Origin: Arthrobacter cavernae
Lineage (GTDB): Bacteria; Actinomycetota; Actinomycetes; Actinomycetales; Micrococcaceae
Assembly (NCBI RefSeq): GCF_017368795.1
Contig: NZ_JAFNLL010000013.1
Span: forward strand, 61,341-125,340
Direction: 5' to 3'
Length of the DNA: 64,000 nt
Shown here one piece after another: positions 1-7,794 of the stretch. Every line of letters starts with the position of its first letter. Position 1 is the stretch's first letter. A model generated the notes under the pieces. That model did not search any database, was not told the origin of the DNA, and saw only the letters and a list, made by a program, of their open reading frames with translations. The translations under genes and the position numbers were made by a program.

Positions 1-725
1 CCGTCGCAGCACGCGTTGCCGCCGAGGGAGCCCATACCGTCCTGGTGGACCGTGCTGAACTGATCCACGACGTAGCCGCGGCTCTCGCCGGCACAAGCGC
101 AGACGGTGCCACCGCCGTCGGGGTTACCGCGGACCTGGAAAACTACGAAGGTGCCGGCGGCGCCATCGAGGAAGCCCTCGGGCTCCGCGGCCGCATCGAC
201 GTCCTGATCAACAACGTGGGAGGCACCATCTGGGCCAAACCGTTCGAGCACTACGCACCGGACGAGATCACCAAGGAAATACAGCGGTCCCTCTTCCCCA
301 CCCTCTGGACCTGCCGTGCCGTCCTTCCGCACATGATCGGGCAGCAGTCCGGCGTCATCGTCAACGTCGCCTCCGTCGCCACGCGCGGCGTCAACCGCGT
401 CCCGTACGCGGCTGCCAAGGGTGGGGTCAAAGCCATCACCGCGGCGCTGGCCCTCGAGGCTGCCCCGCACGGCATCCGCGTGGTCGCCACCGCCCCCGGC
501 GGCACCGAAGCACCACCACGAAAAGTGGCACGCGGCCCCCAGCCGGAAGGAGACAGAGAGAAGGCCTGGTACCAGCAGATCGTGGACCAGACCATCGAAT
601 CGTCCCTCATGAAACGCTACGGAACCCTGGACGAGCAGGCCGGACCCATCGCGTTCCTGGCCTCCGATGAAGCCTCGTACATCACCGGCAGCGTGCTCGC
701 CGTGGCCGGCGGTGACCTCGGCTAA
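1..725 (+). CDS. benD: benD, benzoate cis-diol dehydrogenase (SDR), 5'-truncated by window edge
   Basis: Short-chain dehydrogenase that oxidises 1,6-dihydroxycyclohexa-2,4-diene-1-carboxylate to catechol, the second step of benzoate degradation. The reading frame is open back to base 3, so the N-terminal Rossmann glycine motif lies upstream of the window. Visible are the LINNVGG element, the catalytic Ser (VNVASVAT), the YAAAK Tyr-Lys pair (bases 406-420) and the PGGTEAPPRK segment that I associate with BenD rather than generic SDRs. The in-frame GTG at 45 is not credible as the start because the conserved frame continues upstream. benK follows, so benABC presumably lie just outside. The family is certain; the BenD assignment rests on the PGGTEAPP segment and the neighbours. 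Confidence 0.85.
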   Translation, partial: VAARVAAEGAHTVLVDRAELIHDVAAALAGTSADGATAVGVTADLENYEGAGGAIEEALGLRGRIDVLINNVGGTIWAKPFEHYAPDEITKEIQRSLFPTLWTCRAVLPHMIGQQSGVIVNVASVATRGVNRVPYAAAKGGVKAITAALALEAAPHGIRVVATAPGGTEAPPRKVARGPQPEGDREKAWYQQIVDQTIESSLMKRYGTLDEQAGPIAFLASDEASYITGSVLAVAGGDLG

Positions 726-808
726 GGCGGTATCCCGAGCCACACCGCAAGCAACCACCCGCAGTACCCACCAGCCGCAATGACGCGGCCCAGGCAATGG
801 AGCCCTCC

Positions 809-2215
809 ATGAACGCACTGCCCTCATCAACCAAGGCCCCATCAACTGATGCGGCCCGCACCAAGACAGTCCGCTGGGTGATGGCCATCGCTGCCGCAGC
901 CCTGCTCTTTGACGGCTACGACCTGGTTGTCTATGGAACCGTCGTCTCGACCCTGCTGCGCGACCCCAGCCAGCTCGGTTCTTTGGATGCTGCCCAGGCT
1001 GGGGCCCTGGGCAGCTACGCGCTCATGGGCGTCATGGTGGGCGCGCTTGCCGCCGGCGCCGTGGGTGACTTCCTGGGCCGGCGGAAACTCATGCTCATCA
1101 ACATCGTCTGGTTCTCCGTCGGCATGGCATTCACGGCCATGGCCACCGCCGTCCCGGTGTTCGGCCTGTTCCGGTTCCTCACCGGGGTCGGCGTGGGAGC
1201 GCTCGTCGCCACGGCCGGCGCCGTCGTGGCAGAGTTCGCCCCGGCCGGCAAACGAAACTTCTACAACGCGATCGTCTACTCGGGAGTGCCCGCGGGAGGG
1301 CTGCTCGCTTCCCTGCTGGCTATCGTGCTGAACGGCATCACCGACTGGCGTGGCCTGTTCATGATCGGCGCGCTGCCTCTCGTCATCCTGTTTCCCCTGG
1401 CACTCCTGAAGCTGCCCGAGTCACCCCGCTGGTTGCTGGCCCGGGGCCGCACGGAACAAGCGCTCAGCCTCTCGGCCAAGACCGGCATCCCGCTCCAGGA
1501 CGGAACCTTCTACGCCGGCCCGGCCTCGGGACGGTCCCGGTTCTCCGTGCAGCCGCCCGCTGCCGTGCGCAAGGACGGACGCCCCCTCACCGGCTTCGCG
1601 GCCCTTGCCTCCGGGAACTACCGCACGCCCACCATCCTCCTTGGATGCATGAGCTTCTGCGGCCTGCTCCTGACGTATGGCCTGAACACCTGGCTACCGG
1701 AAATCATGGGACAGCATGGCTACGGTAAGACCTACTCCCTGAGCTTCCTGCTGGCCCTGAACGCCGGAGCCGTGATCGGCGGACTCCTGGCATCGCGGTC
1801 CGCGGACCGGTTTGGCCCCAAAGCCATCGTGTCCACCACGTTCGTCATCGCCGCCGCGTCCTTGGTACTGCTTACGCTGGGCTTCCCCCTGCCTGTGTTG
1901 CTCATCGCTGTGGCCTTTGCTGGCGTGGGCAGTCTCGGCACGCAGGTCCTTGTCTATGGCTTCGTGTCCAACTACTACCCCACTCCATCCCGCACAGCCG
2001 GCGTCGCTTGGTGTGCAGGCTTTGGCCGACTGGGCGGAATCGGGGGCCCCTTGGTGGGTGGCTTCCTGATCAGCTCTCAACTGCCGAGCAACGCGGCGTT
2101 CTTCGTTTTCGCCGGCGTGGCCCTTGCCGGAGGGCTTGTCACCCTGTTCGTCCGCCGGCATGAGCCGGCCAGCGAAAACCTTCAGCACGCCGATCAGGTC
2201 CGGCTTCCTGCGTAG
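809..2215 (+). CDS. benK: benK, MFS benzoate/aromatic acid:H+ symporter
   Basis: Major facilitator of the aromatic acid:H+ symporter (AAHS) family with about 12 hydrophobic segments and a central cytoplasmic loop around residues 215-265. The diagnostic FDGYDLVVYG sequence in TM1 (the AAHS DGxD motif) and a GDFLGRRKLM loop 2-3 motif are present. It takes up benzoate for the ben pathway encoded upstream. I prefer ATG 809 over ATG 797 because a GGAG lies about 6 bases ahead of 809, whereas 797 has no ribosome site. The gene is 83 bp after benD and 17 bp before the regulator, so the three probably form one transcription unit. Substrate is inferred from context. Confidence 0.85.
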   Translation: MNALPSSTKAPSTDAARTKTVRWVMAIAAAALLFDGYDLVVYGTVVSTLLRDPSQLGSLDAAQAGALGSYALMGVMVGALAAGAVGDFLGRRKLMLINIVWFSVGMAFTAMATAVPVFGLFRFLTGVGVGALVATAGAVVAEFAPAGKRNFYNAIVYSGVPAGGLLASLLAIVLNGITDWRGLFMIGALPLVILFPLALLKLPESPRWLLARGRTEQALSLSAKTGIPLQDGTFYAGPASGRSRFSVQPPAAVRKDGRPLTGFAALASGNYRTPTILLGCMSFCGLLLTYGLNTWLPEIMGQHGYGKTYSLSFLLALNAGAVIGGLLASRSADRFGPKAIVSTTFVIAAASLVLLTLGFPLPVLLIAVAFAGVGSLGTQVLVYGFVSNYYPTPSRTAGVAWCAGFGRLGGIGGPLVGGFLISSQLPSNAAFFVFAGVALAGGLVTLFVRRHEPASENLQHADQVRLPA

Positions 2216-2232
2216 TCATAGACTTGGAAACG

Positions 2233-5037
2233 ATGCCCGACCATGACCCTGACCTCTTCGCCGGACGCACCGCGGAGATCCAGCACCTGCAGGAACTGCT
2301 CCAGTCTGTCCGCTCCGGAGCCCCCGGAGTGGCCGTCATCCGCGGCGACCAAGGTTTGGGCAAGACCTCCCTGGTGGAACACGTCCTCCGCCTGGATGCG
2401 ATCACAGGAAACCCGTCAACCGTCCTCCGGGCGGCGGGAGCTGTCTGGGAGCGCGACAGTGACTTCGGGGTCATTCGGCAGCTGCTCCTCTCGCCTCGAC
2501 TCCATCCGCGTCGACACGATGCTGCGCCACTCAAACCCGCGGCCCCGCGGCTGCCCAGCGAGTACGGAGATGTTCTTCTTTCGGAAGTTTCCCGACTCGC
2601 CGGCGAGACTGATCACGCGCTGGTTCTCTGGATCGACGATATCCAGTGGGCAGACCGCCCATCGCTGCAGGCCCTGTTACATGTCCTGCGGCGGGTGCAG
2701 CCCATGGCCTTGTTGGCCATCCTGTCGACCGACCTGACGCTGAGCGAACTGGATGATGCGGCCGCCGGACTTCTGAGCTTTCCCTCGGTTCAAACCATCA
2801 GGCTGGCTCCCCTGACTCCCGGTGATGTCCAGCTCATTGCCAGGCAGATTCACGGCAGCGGCGGATCCGAAATTTCCCTGCCGGCCGCCAGGATCCTGGT
2901 CGAATACACCGGCGGCCGCCCGGGGCTGGTCCGGCCCCTCCTGGAACAGTTCCATCCCTCCGTCTGGTCAACCGGACAGAAAATCTTGCCGGTGCCCGCG
3001 GAGCTGGCGGCGTCTGTCAGCATGAAGCTGGCCGGACTGCCGCCGGCCGCCCTCCGGCTTGCCGAGGCGGCGGCCGTGCTGGGCGTCCGCTCCCCGCTTG
3101 CCCAGGCAGCTGATCTGGCGGGTCTTTCAGATGTCCTGGCTGCCGTCGACGCGGTTCAGGCAGCGGATCTGCTGACGATTTCCACCGACGCAGCCGAGAC
3201 GATGCTCCAGTTCCCGCTGCCCGTGGTGCGGGCTGCGGCCTATCAGAGCCTGGCGGCCGGCCGCAGAATTGCGCTGCATTCCTCAGCCGCCAAGCTGACT
3301 GCTTTAGACCACGTGCAGCTCAGGCACCGGGCAGCTGCAGCCCTGTTGCCTGACGCTTCCTTGGCGAGGGAACTGGAGGCTGCTGCTACCTCTTTCGCAG
3401 CAACGGGCGCCTGGGGGTCCGCCGCCGAAGCCTACTCCCAAGCTTCCCGGCTCAATCCGGCGCGGGAGGAACAGCAGTCACTTCTCGTCAGGGCCGTGGA
3501 CGCCATGGTGGGCGCCGGACAGCTGCCACGAGCTTCCGCAGCACTGGAAGGCATCGCACCGGGTCCCAAGGGCGATGCGGTCCGCGCGTATCTTGCGATT
3601 CTCTTTGGCCGTCCTGCGGAGGCCGATGCGTTGCTCGAAAAAGCCTGGAAATCCGTGGACCCCGCCACAGATCCCGGGACTGCGGCTCAAATATGCCAGC
3701 GTCAGGTGCTTCACTCCCTGGCCCGGTTTGATGGCCGGGAACTGGTGACTTGGGCCGTCCGGGCCAGAAGCACCGCGCCGGCAAACAGCCCGGCGGCGAT
3801 CGAGGCCCGCGCCATCGAAGGACTCGGACTCGGGGCCATGGGCCGGTTCAGCGAAGCGGAAGAGAGCTACCGCGTCGTCGAGCGGCTGACCGAGAACAGC
3901 GCGCAGCAACAGCGGATCAACATGGGCAAGGGCTGGCTGCACCTTGCCATGGACCGGCCTGAAGAAGCCCGCAGCGAGCTCGCCAGCGCTGTGCCGACAG
4001 AATTCCGCGGCGGCTCCTACCGGATTTCCCTGTGGGCACAAGGCTGGCTGGCCAGGACTGATCTTGCCCTGGGTGCCTGGGACAGCGCGCTGCGAACCGT
4101 AGAGAAAGCCGTGGCCGTTCAGGAAGAGTCCGGCATTGAGCTCCTACGGCCGCTGCTGCACTGGAGCGGCGCACAGATCCATGCCCTCCGCGGAAACTGG
4201 GACTCGGCCGCCCATCACTTGGAGCGGGCCGCCGTCGCGAGCGACGGCTACCCGATAATGCTGCTGCCTTACAGCATTGCCCTGGCACAGGTGGCCGAGG
4301 CCAAGGCCGATTACGACGGCGTGATCAGGGCGTTGCTGCCTGTGGTCCGGATGCGGCGCAGCAGCGGAATCGATGAACCGGGCTTCTGGCCGTGGCAGGA
4401 CCACTACGCCAATGCCTTGGTCATGGTGGGACGGGTGGAGGAAGCCGGACAGTTCCTTCGCCCCCTTGAGCTTCTCGCGGAGAAGCGTCAACACAGGTCA
4501 ACGCAGGCACGGCTGGCCTACGTTCGCGGCAGGATCTACGCCGCCGCCGGAGACCTCGATGCTGCACGCCTCAGCTTCCATGACGGCCTGGCAAAAATTG
4601 AAACGCTGCCGATGCCCTACGCGCGGGCCCGGATCCTGTTCGCCTACGGCCAGTCCTTCCGTCGCGCCGGAAAGCGACGGGAGGCGGCCGATGTGCTGAT
4701 CCAAGCGCGCGAACTCTTTTCCGTGCTCGGTGCCGTGGCCTATGCGGACCGCTGTTCCCGCGAACTGCGCGCCAGCGGGGTCAGCACGGAAGAACACTGG
4801 AGAGAAGGCACGCCAGCCCTGACAGCCGCCGGCTCACCAAATCTGCTCGACGAGCTGACCGATCAGGAAAGAGCCGTGGCCAGGCTGGTCGCTTCGGGCC
4901 TCAGCAACAAGGCCGCCGCAGGTGAACTGTACGTTTCCGTCAAGACCGTGCAATACCATCTGACCCGTATCTACAGAAAGCTCCGCATCAGCTCGCGTTC
5001 CGAGCTGGCGGCCCTGTATCTCGAAGCACGTTCCTGA
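2233..5037 (+). CDS. LuxR-family large ATP-binding regulator (LAL), probable BenR
   Basis: About 934 residues. An N-terminal AAA/STAND-type ATPase has a Walker A GDQGLGKTS at residues 38-46 and a Walker B-like LVLWIDDIQWAD near 130. A long TPR-like helical middle follows. The last 65 residues are a LuxR HTH (LTDQERAVARLVASGLSNKAA, then VSVKTVQYHLTRIYRKL). LAL proteins act as inducer-responsive activators. Corynebacterium glutamicum BenR, a LuxR-type regulator inside its ben cluster, is the closest known parallel, so this is likely the benzoate activator. A TTG at 2224 is in frame, but ATG 2233, preceded by GGAAA, is preferred. The domain call is firm; the target operon is inferred. Confidence 0.8.
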   Translation: MPDHDPDLFAGRTAEIQHLQELLQSVRSGAPGVAVIRGDQGLGKTSLVEHVLRLDAITGNPSTVLRAAGAVWERDSDFGVIRQLLLSPRLHPRRHDAAPLKPAAPRLPSEYGDVLLSEVSRLAGETDHALVLWIDDIQWADRPSLQALLHVLRRVQPMALLAILSTDLTLSELDDAAAGLLSFPSVQTIRLAPLTPGDVQLIARQIHGSGGSEISLPAARILVEYTGGRPGLVRPLLEQFHPSVWSTGQKILPVPAELAASVSMKLAGLPPAALRLAEAAAVLGVRSPLAQAADLAGLSDVLAAVDAVQAADLLTISTDAAETMLQFPLPVVRAAAYQSLAAGRRIALHSSAAKLTALDHVQLRHRAAAALLPDASLARELEAAATSFAATGAWGSAAEAYSQASRLNPAREEQQSLLVRAVDAMVGAGQLPRASAALEGIAPGPKGDAVRAYLAILFGRPAEADALLEKAWKSVDPATDPGTAAQICQRQVLHSLARFDGRELVTWAVRARSTAPANSPAAIEARAIEGLGLGAMGRFSEAEESYRVVERLTENSAQQQRINMGKGWLHLAMDRPEEARSELASAVPTEFRGGSYRISLWAQGWLARTDLALGAWDSALRTVEKAVAVQEESGIELLRPLLHWSGAQIHALRGNWDSAAHHLERAAVASDGYPIMLLPYSIALAQVAEAKADYDGVIRALLPVVRMRRSSGIDEPGFWPWQDHYANALVMVGRVEEAGQFLRPLELLAEKRQHRSTQARLAYVRGRIYAAAGDLDAARLSFHDGLAKIETLPMPYARARILFAYGQSFRRAGKRREAADVLIQARELFSVLGAVAYADRCSRELRASGVSTEEHWREGTPALTAAGSPNLLDELTDQERAVARLVASGLSNKAAAGELYVSVKTVQYHLTRIYRKLRISSRSELAALYLEARS

Positions 5038-5055
5038 ATCGCGCCGGGCACGATT

Positions 5056-5091
5056 TGTTCGCAATAAGAACTTGTGCGCTAAGAGCGAACA
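5056..5091. promoter_or_regulatory. Candidate operator ahead of pcaD: 7-bp inverted repeat
   Basis: TGTTCGC at 5056-5062 and its exact complement GCGAACA at 5085-5091 flank 22 bases, and a second pair of near-direct repeats (GTGCGCTA 5074, ATGCGCTA 5093) lies alongside. This is the only intergenic space between the regulator and pcaD. It could be the site of the LAL regulator or of an IclR-type PcaR; I cannot tell which. Confidence 0.35.
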
Positions 5092-5242
5092 CATGCGCTA
5101 ATCTGAATCGAGCGTCCGATCGGCGGCGCCCCTGGCGTCCTGGCCAGGATGCGCTGGATCCTGCCAGCTACCTCGGGCGACGTCGAATTTTCGCCGCCTT
5201 CCCGGACTTCACCGGAATAACGCCAAACGAAGGAGGCCCCAC

Positions 5243-6046
5243 GTGGCCAAGCCAACCATCAAGGCCGTGCTGCTGTCCCCACAGCGTGAACCGGGGGTCA
5301 AGCCGCTCCTGGTGGTCGGCCCCTCCCTGGGCACCTCCACCGTGCTGTGGACGGAGGCCGCTGCCCTGCTGGGTGATGAGTACGATGTCATCGGCTGGGA
5401 CCTGCCCGGCCACGGCATCTCGCCGGCCGCCACGGAAGGGTTCAGCGTCGCGGAGCTGGCCGACGCCGTCGTCGAGCTTGTCGATTCCGTCAGCCCCGGC
5501 GCGGCCTTCCACTACGCGGGCGTTTCGCTGGGCGGGGCCACCGGCCTGCAGCTCGGCATCAAACACGGGGACCGGCTGCGCAGCCTGTCCGTGCAGTGCA
5601 GCGGCGCCAAGCTCGGCACCCCTGAGGGCTGGCTTGAGCGCGCCGAAACCGTCCGTGCCCAGGGCACGCCCGTGATGATCCAGGGCTCCGCGCAGCGCTG
5701 GTTCGCCCCCGGCTTCATGGACCGCCGACCGGAAACCAGCAGCCGGCTCCTGCATTCGCTGCGCGACGCCGAGCGCTTCAGCTACGCCTTCTGCTGCGAG
5801 GCCCTCGCGGCGTTCGATGTCCGCGGTCAGCTTGGCGGCATCACCGTCCCCACGCAGGCGCTGGCCGGCGTCGAGGACACTGTCGCCCCGCCGTCGTTCG
5901 CTGAGGAAGTGGCGGAAGGCATCAACGCCGGCGGCGGCAGCGCCGTGGCCGTGGCGCTCGACGGCGTCGCCCACCTGGCGCCCGCGGAGGCGCCGGCCGC
6001 TGTGGCCGGGCTGATGCGCACTTTCATGAAGGAGAACGGACGATGA
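5243..6046 (+). CDS. pcaD: pcaD, 3-oxoadipate enol-lactonase
   Basis: 267-residue alpha/beta hydrolase. It hydrolyses beta-ketoadipate enol-lactone to beta-ketoadipate, where the catechol and protocatechuate branches merge. Visible are the WDLPGHG segment, the nucleophile elbow GVSLGG (near residue 94), the acidic region AGVEDTVAP and the late catalytic His in GVAHLAP. The start is GTG 5243, chosen because AGGAGG lies 6-7 bases upstream. Its stop overlaps the next ATG by 4 bp (ATGA at 6043-6046), the usual sign of an operon in which pcaC or another pca gene follows, but that gene is broken (see next entry). Other alpha/beta hydrolases are possible, but the ben context favours PcaD. Confidence 0.8.
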   Translation: MAKPTIKAVLLSPQREPGVKPLLVVGPSLGTSTVLWTEAAALLGDEYDVIGWDLPGHGISPAATEGFSVAELADAVVELVDSVSPGAAFHYAGVSLGGATGLQLGIKHGDRLRSLSVQCSGAKLGTPEGWLERAETVRAQGTPVMIQGSAQRWFAPGFMDRRPETSSRLLHSLRDAERFSYAFCCEALAAFDVRGQLGGITVPTQALAGVEDTVAPPSFAEEVAEGINAGGGSAVAVALDGVAHLAPAEAPAAVAGLMRTFMKENGR

Positions 6047-6082
6047 CTGCCTCGGGGCTGAACCGGATCGCAACGTCCACGG
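6043..6082 (+). pseudogene. Truncated start of the gene after pcaD (only about 13 codons remain)
   Basis: An ATG overlapping the pcaD stop opens a frame beginning MTASGLNRIATST. After about 13 codons the sequence merges into an antitoxin fragment read on the other strand, and the + frame ends at a TAG at 6175. Position and ATGA coupling suggest the lost gene was a pca gene such as pcaC, but too little is left to identify it. This point is the left junction of foreign DNA. Confidence 0.6.
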
Positions 6083-6157
6083 CGATGTGTGCTCCTCGGC
6101 GGCGAATTGCTCTAGCCTACGATCGAGGTCTTCGGGACGCGAGGATTCAATGGCCAT
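6083..6157 (-). pseudogene. Remnant of a ribbon-helix-helix antitoxin (25 codons)
   Basis: Reads MAIESSRPEDLDRRLEQF then AAEEHTS, closely matching the N-terminus of the antitoxin at 11149-11355 (MAMNLRVPEELDRRLERL then AAEEHTSK). Its 3' part is missing and joined directly to the truncated pca-operon gene. It marks where a former toxin-antitoxin island was cut. Confidence 0.7.
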
Positions 6158-6191
6158 CCCAAATGGCGCCGAATTAGCCCCAAGGCCATTT

Positions 6192-6737
6192 CTAGGAATC
6201 TGCCGACCCGACCTTCGAAGGGATGCTGTAGTAACGACTCCGTCCGACGCGCTTAATGAGGCCGTGACGGACGAAGCCTTCGAGGAGGTCCAGGAGTTCG
6301 GCGCGATTGAGGTTCGCCGAAACTCGTTCTGCATGCGCGCGTCGGAGTTTATGCAATGCTGGCATATCCTCAAGGGTGGACGCGGCTTCGACAGTGAGGG
6401 TGCCGTGCAGGGCGAGCAAATGCCCAACGTCGTGTCGGTTGAGCCCGGGTGTACGCCCGGTGTGGTTGCGGTGGTTCAGTTTTACGAATACCTCTTCGAG
6501 CGTTGGCTCAGAGCGGTTCTCCGGGTAGCGACAGCCGCGGCAGACCCAGGGGTTCACATTAGAACGGCGCGATTCAGGCAACTTGAAGATTCTGTCACCC
6601 GGGACGAACGCCCCTCCGCAAATTCCGCAGACACCAGGAAACTTGGCAACGATGCCGAACCTCTCCTCATGATTTCCTAGCGTCTGCTTCCTAACCGCCG
6701 GGGGTCGACAGTGTGCCAAGTCCTCCGCGTTTGTCAT
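6192..6737 (-). CDS. Hypothetical protein with four-Cys zinc site and possible winged-helix C-terminus
   Basis: 181 residues, not recognised as a named family. Two CxxC pairs (C37/C40 and C66/C69) around a GxxFVPGDRIFKLP stretch look like a zinc ribbon or treble-clef fold. The C-terminal half (about residues 95-175: LNRAELLDLLEGFVRHGLIKRV, then GRSRYYSIP) looks like a winged helix with a wing ending in YYSIP. A DNA- or RNA-binding role is plausible but unproven. It sits between the disrupted pca operon and the first tRNA-Leu-like repeat, so it belongs to foreign DNA or to an old, decayed island. The ATG at 6737 is the only plausible start. Confidence 0.5.
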   Translation of the reverse strand: MTNAEDLAHCRPPAVRKQTLGNHEERFGIVAKFPGVCGICGGAFVPGDRIFKLPESRRSNVNPWVCRGCRYPENRSEPTLEEVFVKLNHRNHTGRTPGLNRHDVGHLLALHGTLTVEAASTLEDMPALHKLRRAHAERVSANLNRAELLDLLEGFVRHGLIKRVGRSRYYSIPSKVGSADS

Positions 6738-6791
6738 GAGACAAACCTACTGCGATAGCAGCAAGAAACCACTCTGACGCTGCGGAGACAA

Positions 6792-6925
6792 TGTGCCCGA
6801 GTTTGGACTCGAACGGGTTTCCGGACCCTCAAAACACTGGACTCCGCAGGAAACACACGGAATCCGGGCCCGTCCGGCAGCAGCACGGGCGAGTCGGAAG
6901 CCCAGGGTGTGCACATCGTGACACC
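6792..6925. repeat. Island left arm L1 (degenerate tRNA-Leu 3' end plus arm)
   Basis: The degenerate core 6792-6814 (TGTGCCCGAGTTTGGACTCG) resembles the T-arm/acceptor end of tRNA-Leu at 34049. It is followed by the arm shared with the other copies: the ACACTGG and GGAATCCGGGCC blocks and a GTCCGGCAGCAG block. It ends in a diverged version of the GTGTGGACA palindrome (about 6908-6925). It is the copy furthest from tRNA-Leu and the most diverged along with L2, as expected for the oldest insertion. A degraded form of the terminator that normally precedes the core is seen at about 6765-6780. Confidence 0.7.
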
Positions 6926-6935
6926 CTGGGCTTCC
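6896..6935. terminator. Perfect 15-bp hairpin at the left end of cassette 1
   Basis: GGAAGCCCAGGGTGT (6896-6910) and its exact complement (6921-6935) flank a 10-base loop that contains the palindrome remnant. It lies downstream of the minus-strand antitoxin gene, so it can terminate the higBA transcript. The other left arms carry weaker versions of the same structure (GGCAAA...TTTGCC around the palindrome). Confidence 0.5.
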
Positions 6936-7001
6936 GCATTTGAACCTCGCCGTCGGTATGGGCAAGACGACTGCCGAGGCGGACCGCCCCGAGTCGCTTC
7001 G

Positions 7002-7307
7002 TCAGGCGATCTGAATTCGTTCGTCGCCGAGTTCAACCTCGACACGAAGCCGGCCACCGAGCGCCTCGACGTATTTTCGCAAGGTGTCGACCTGAGCACG
7101 ATCAATGTCACCGTGTTCGATGCGGGACACCCTGTTCTGACTGACGTGTAAACGTCCGGCCAGCTCGACCTGCGTCAGCTCCGAGGCCTCGCGGAGCTCC
7201 CGAAGCCGGTAGGCCCGGACTTCATCGAGCATGCGCTTCTTGTGGGCATCCACAGCAATCCGGTCAACAGGACGCTTGGCCAGCAGTTCCTCAATGGACT
7301 TCGCCAC
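7002..7307 (-). CDS. HigA-type antitoxin (XRE helix-turn-helix)
   Basis: 101 residues with an XRE HTH in the C-terminal half (LREASELTQVELAGRLHVSQ then NRVSRIEHGD). It is the DNA-binding antitoxin of a type II pair and follows its toxin, the HigBA gene order. The start is a GTG at 7307 whose G is also the last base of the toxin's TAG stop, so the two are translationally coupled. It would neutralise the upstream toxin and autorepress the operon. Its hairpin terminator lies about 65 bases downstream. It is part of the first cassette. Confidence 0.8.
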   Translation of the reverse strand: MAKSIEELLAKRPVDRIAVDAHKKRMLDEVRAYRLRELREASELTQVELAGRLHVSQNRVSRIEHGDIDRAQVDTLRKYVEALGGRLRVEVELGDERIQIA

Positions 7308-7660
7308 TACGATTCTCCTCTCAGAATCCTCAGATGATCGTCAAATAAGTCATCCGCAACCGGAATGTTCGTCTTGTACCACTTGGTCCAGTTGCCTGCC
7401 TTGTCCCCAGCGACAAGCAGGATCGCCCGCCGCTCAGGATCAAATGCAAATAGGATTCGTAGTTCTGACCGCCCGCTCGATCCCGGCCGCAGCTCCTTCA
7501 TATTCTTATGCCGCGAACGAACCACTGTATCGACCAATGGACGTCCAAGTTGAGGTCCGCGCTCGGCGAGAAGCTCCAATGCAGCAACAATCTGCTCATA
7601 CGAGTCTTGGTCAAGACCTAGCAGCCACGGCTCCACGAGTCCCAGGTCAACATTCCACAT
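7307..7660 (-). CDS. HigB/RelE-superfamily toxin (phage Gp49-like)
   Basis: About 117 residues. The middle (HKNMKELRPGSSGRSELRIL then FAFDPERRAILLVAGDKAGN) is typical of Gp49/HigB-type RelE-fold mRNA interferases, including the NMKELR and LRILFAFDP strands. It presumably cleaves ribosome-bound mRNA when the antitoxin is lost. I chose ATG 7660 (MWNVDLGLVEPWL). In-frame ATGs at 7669 and 7672 are alternatives, and no strong ribosome site decides between them. It is directly upstream of its antitoxin and in the same cassette as the TOTE-type primase-helicase. Confidence 0.75.
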   Translation of the reverse strand: MWNVDLGLVEPWLLGLDQDSYEQIVAALELLAERGPQLGRPLVDTVVRSRHKNMKELRPGSSGRSELRILFAFDPERRAILLVAGDKAGNWTKWYKTNIPVADDLFDDHLRILRGES

Positions 7661-7794
7661 CGAACCCATCATACAACTCAAGGGTTCTACAACCCAAGTG
7701 CTATATTGCCGGGAGAAGAAGGCCCGCAAGTGGACGGTCTCATCTCGGTCGAGGTGGACTCATTGACCGCTGCCGACCGCCTTTGGGAACGATG

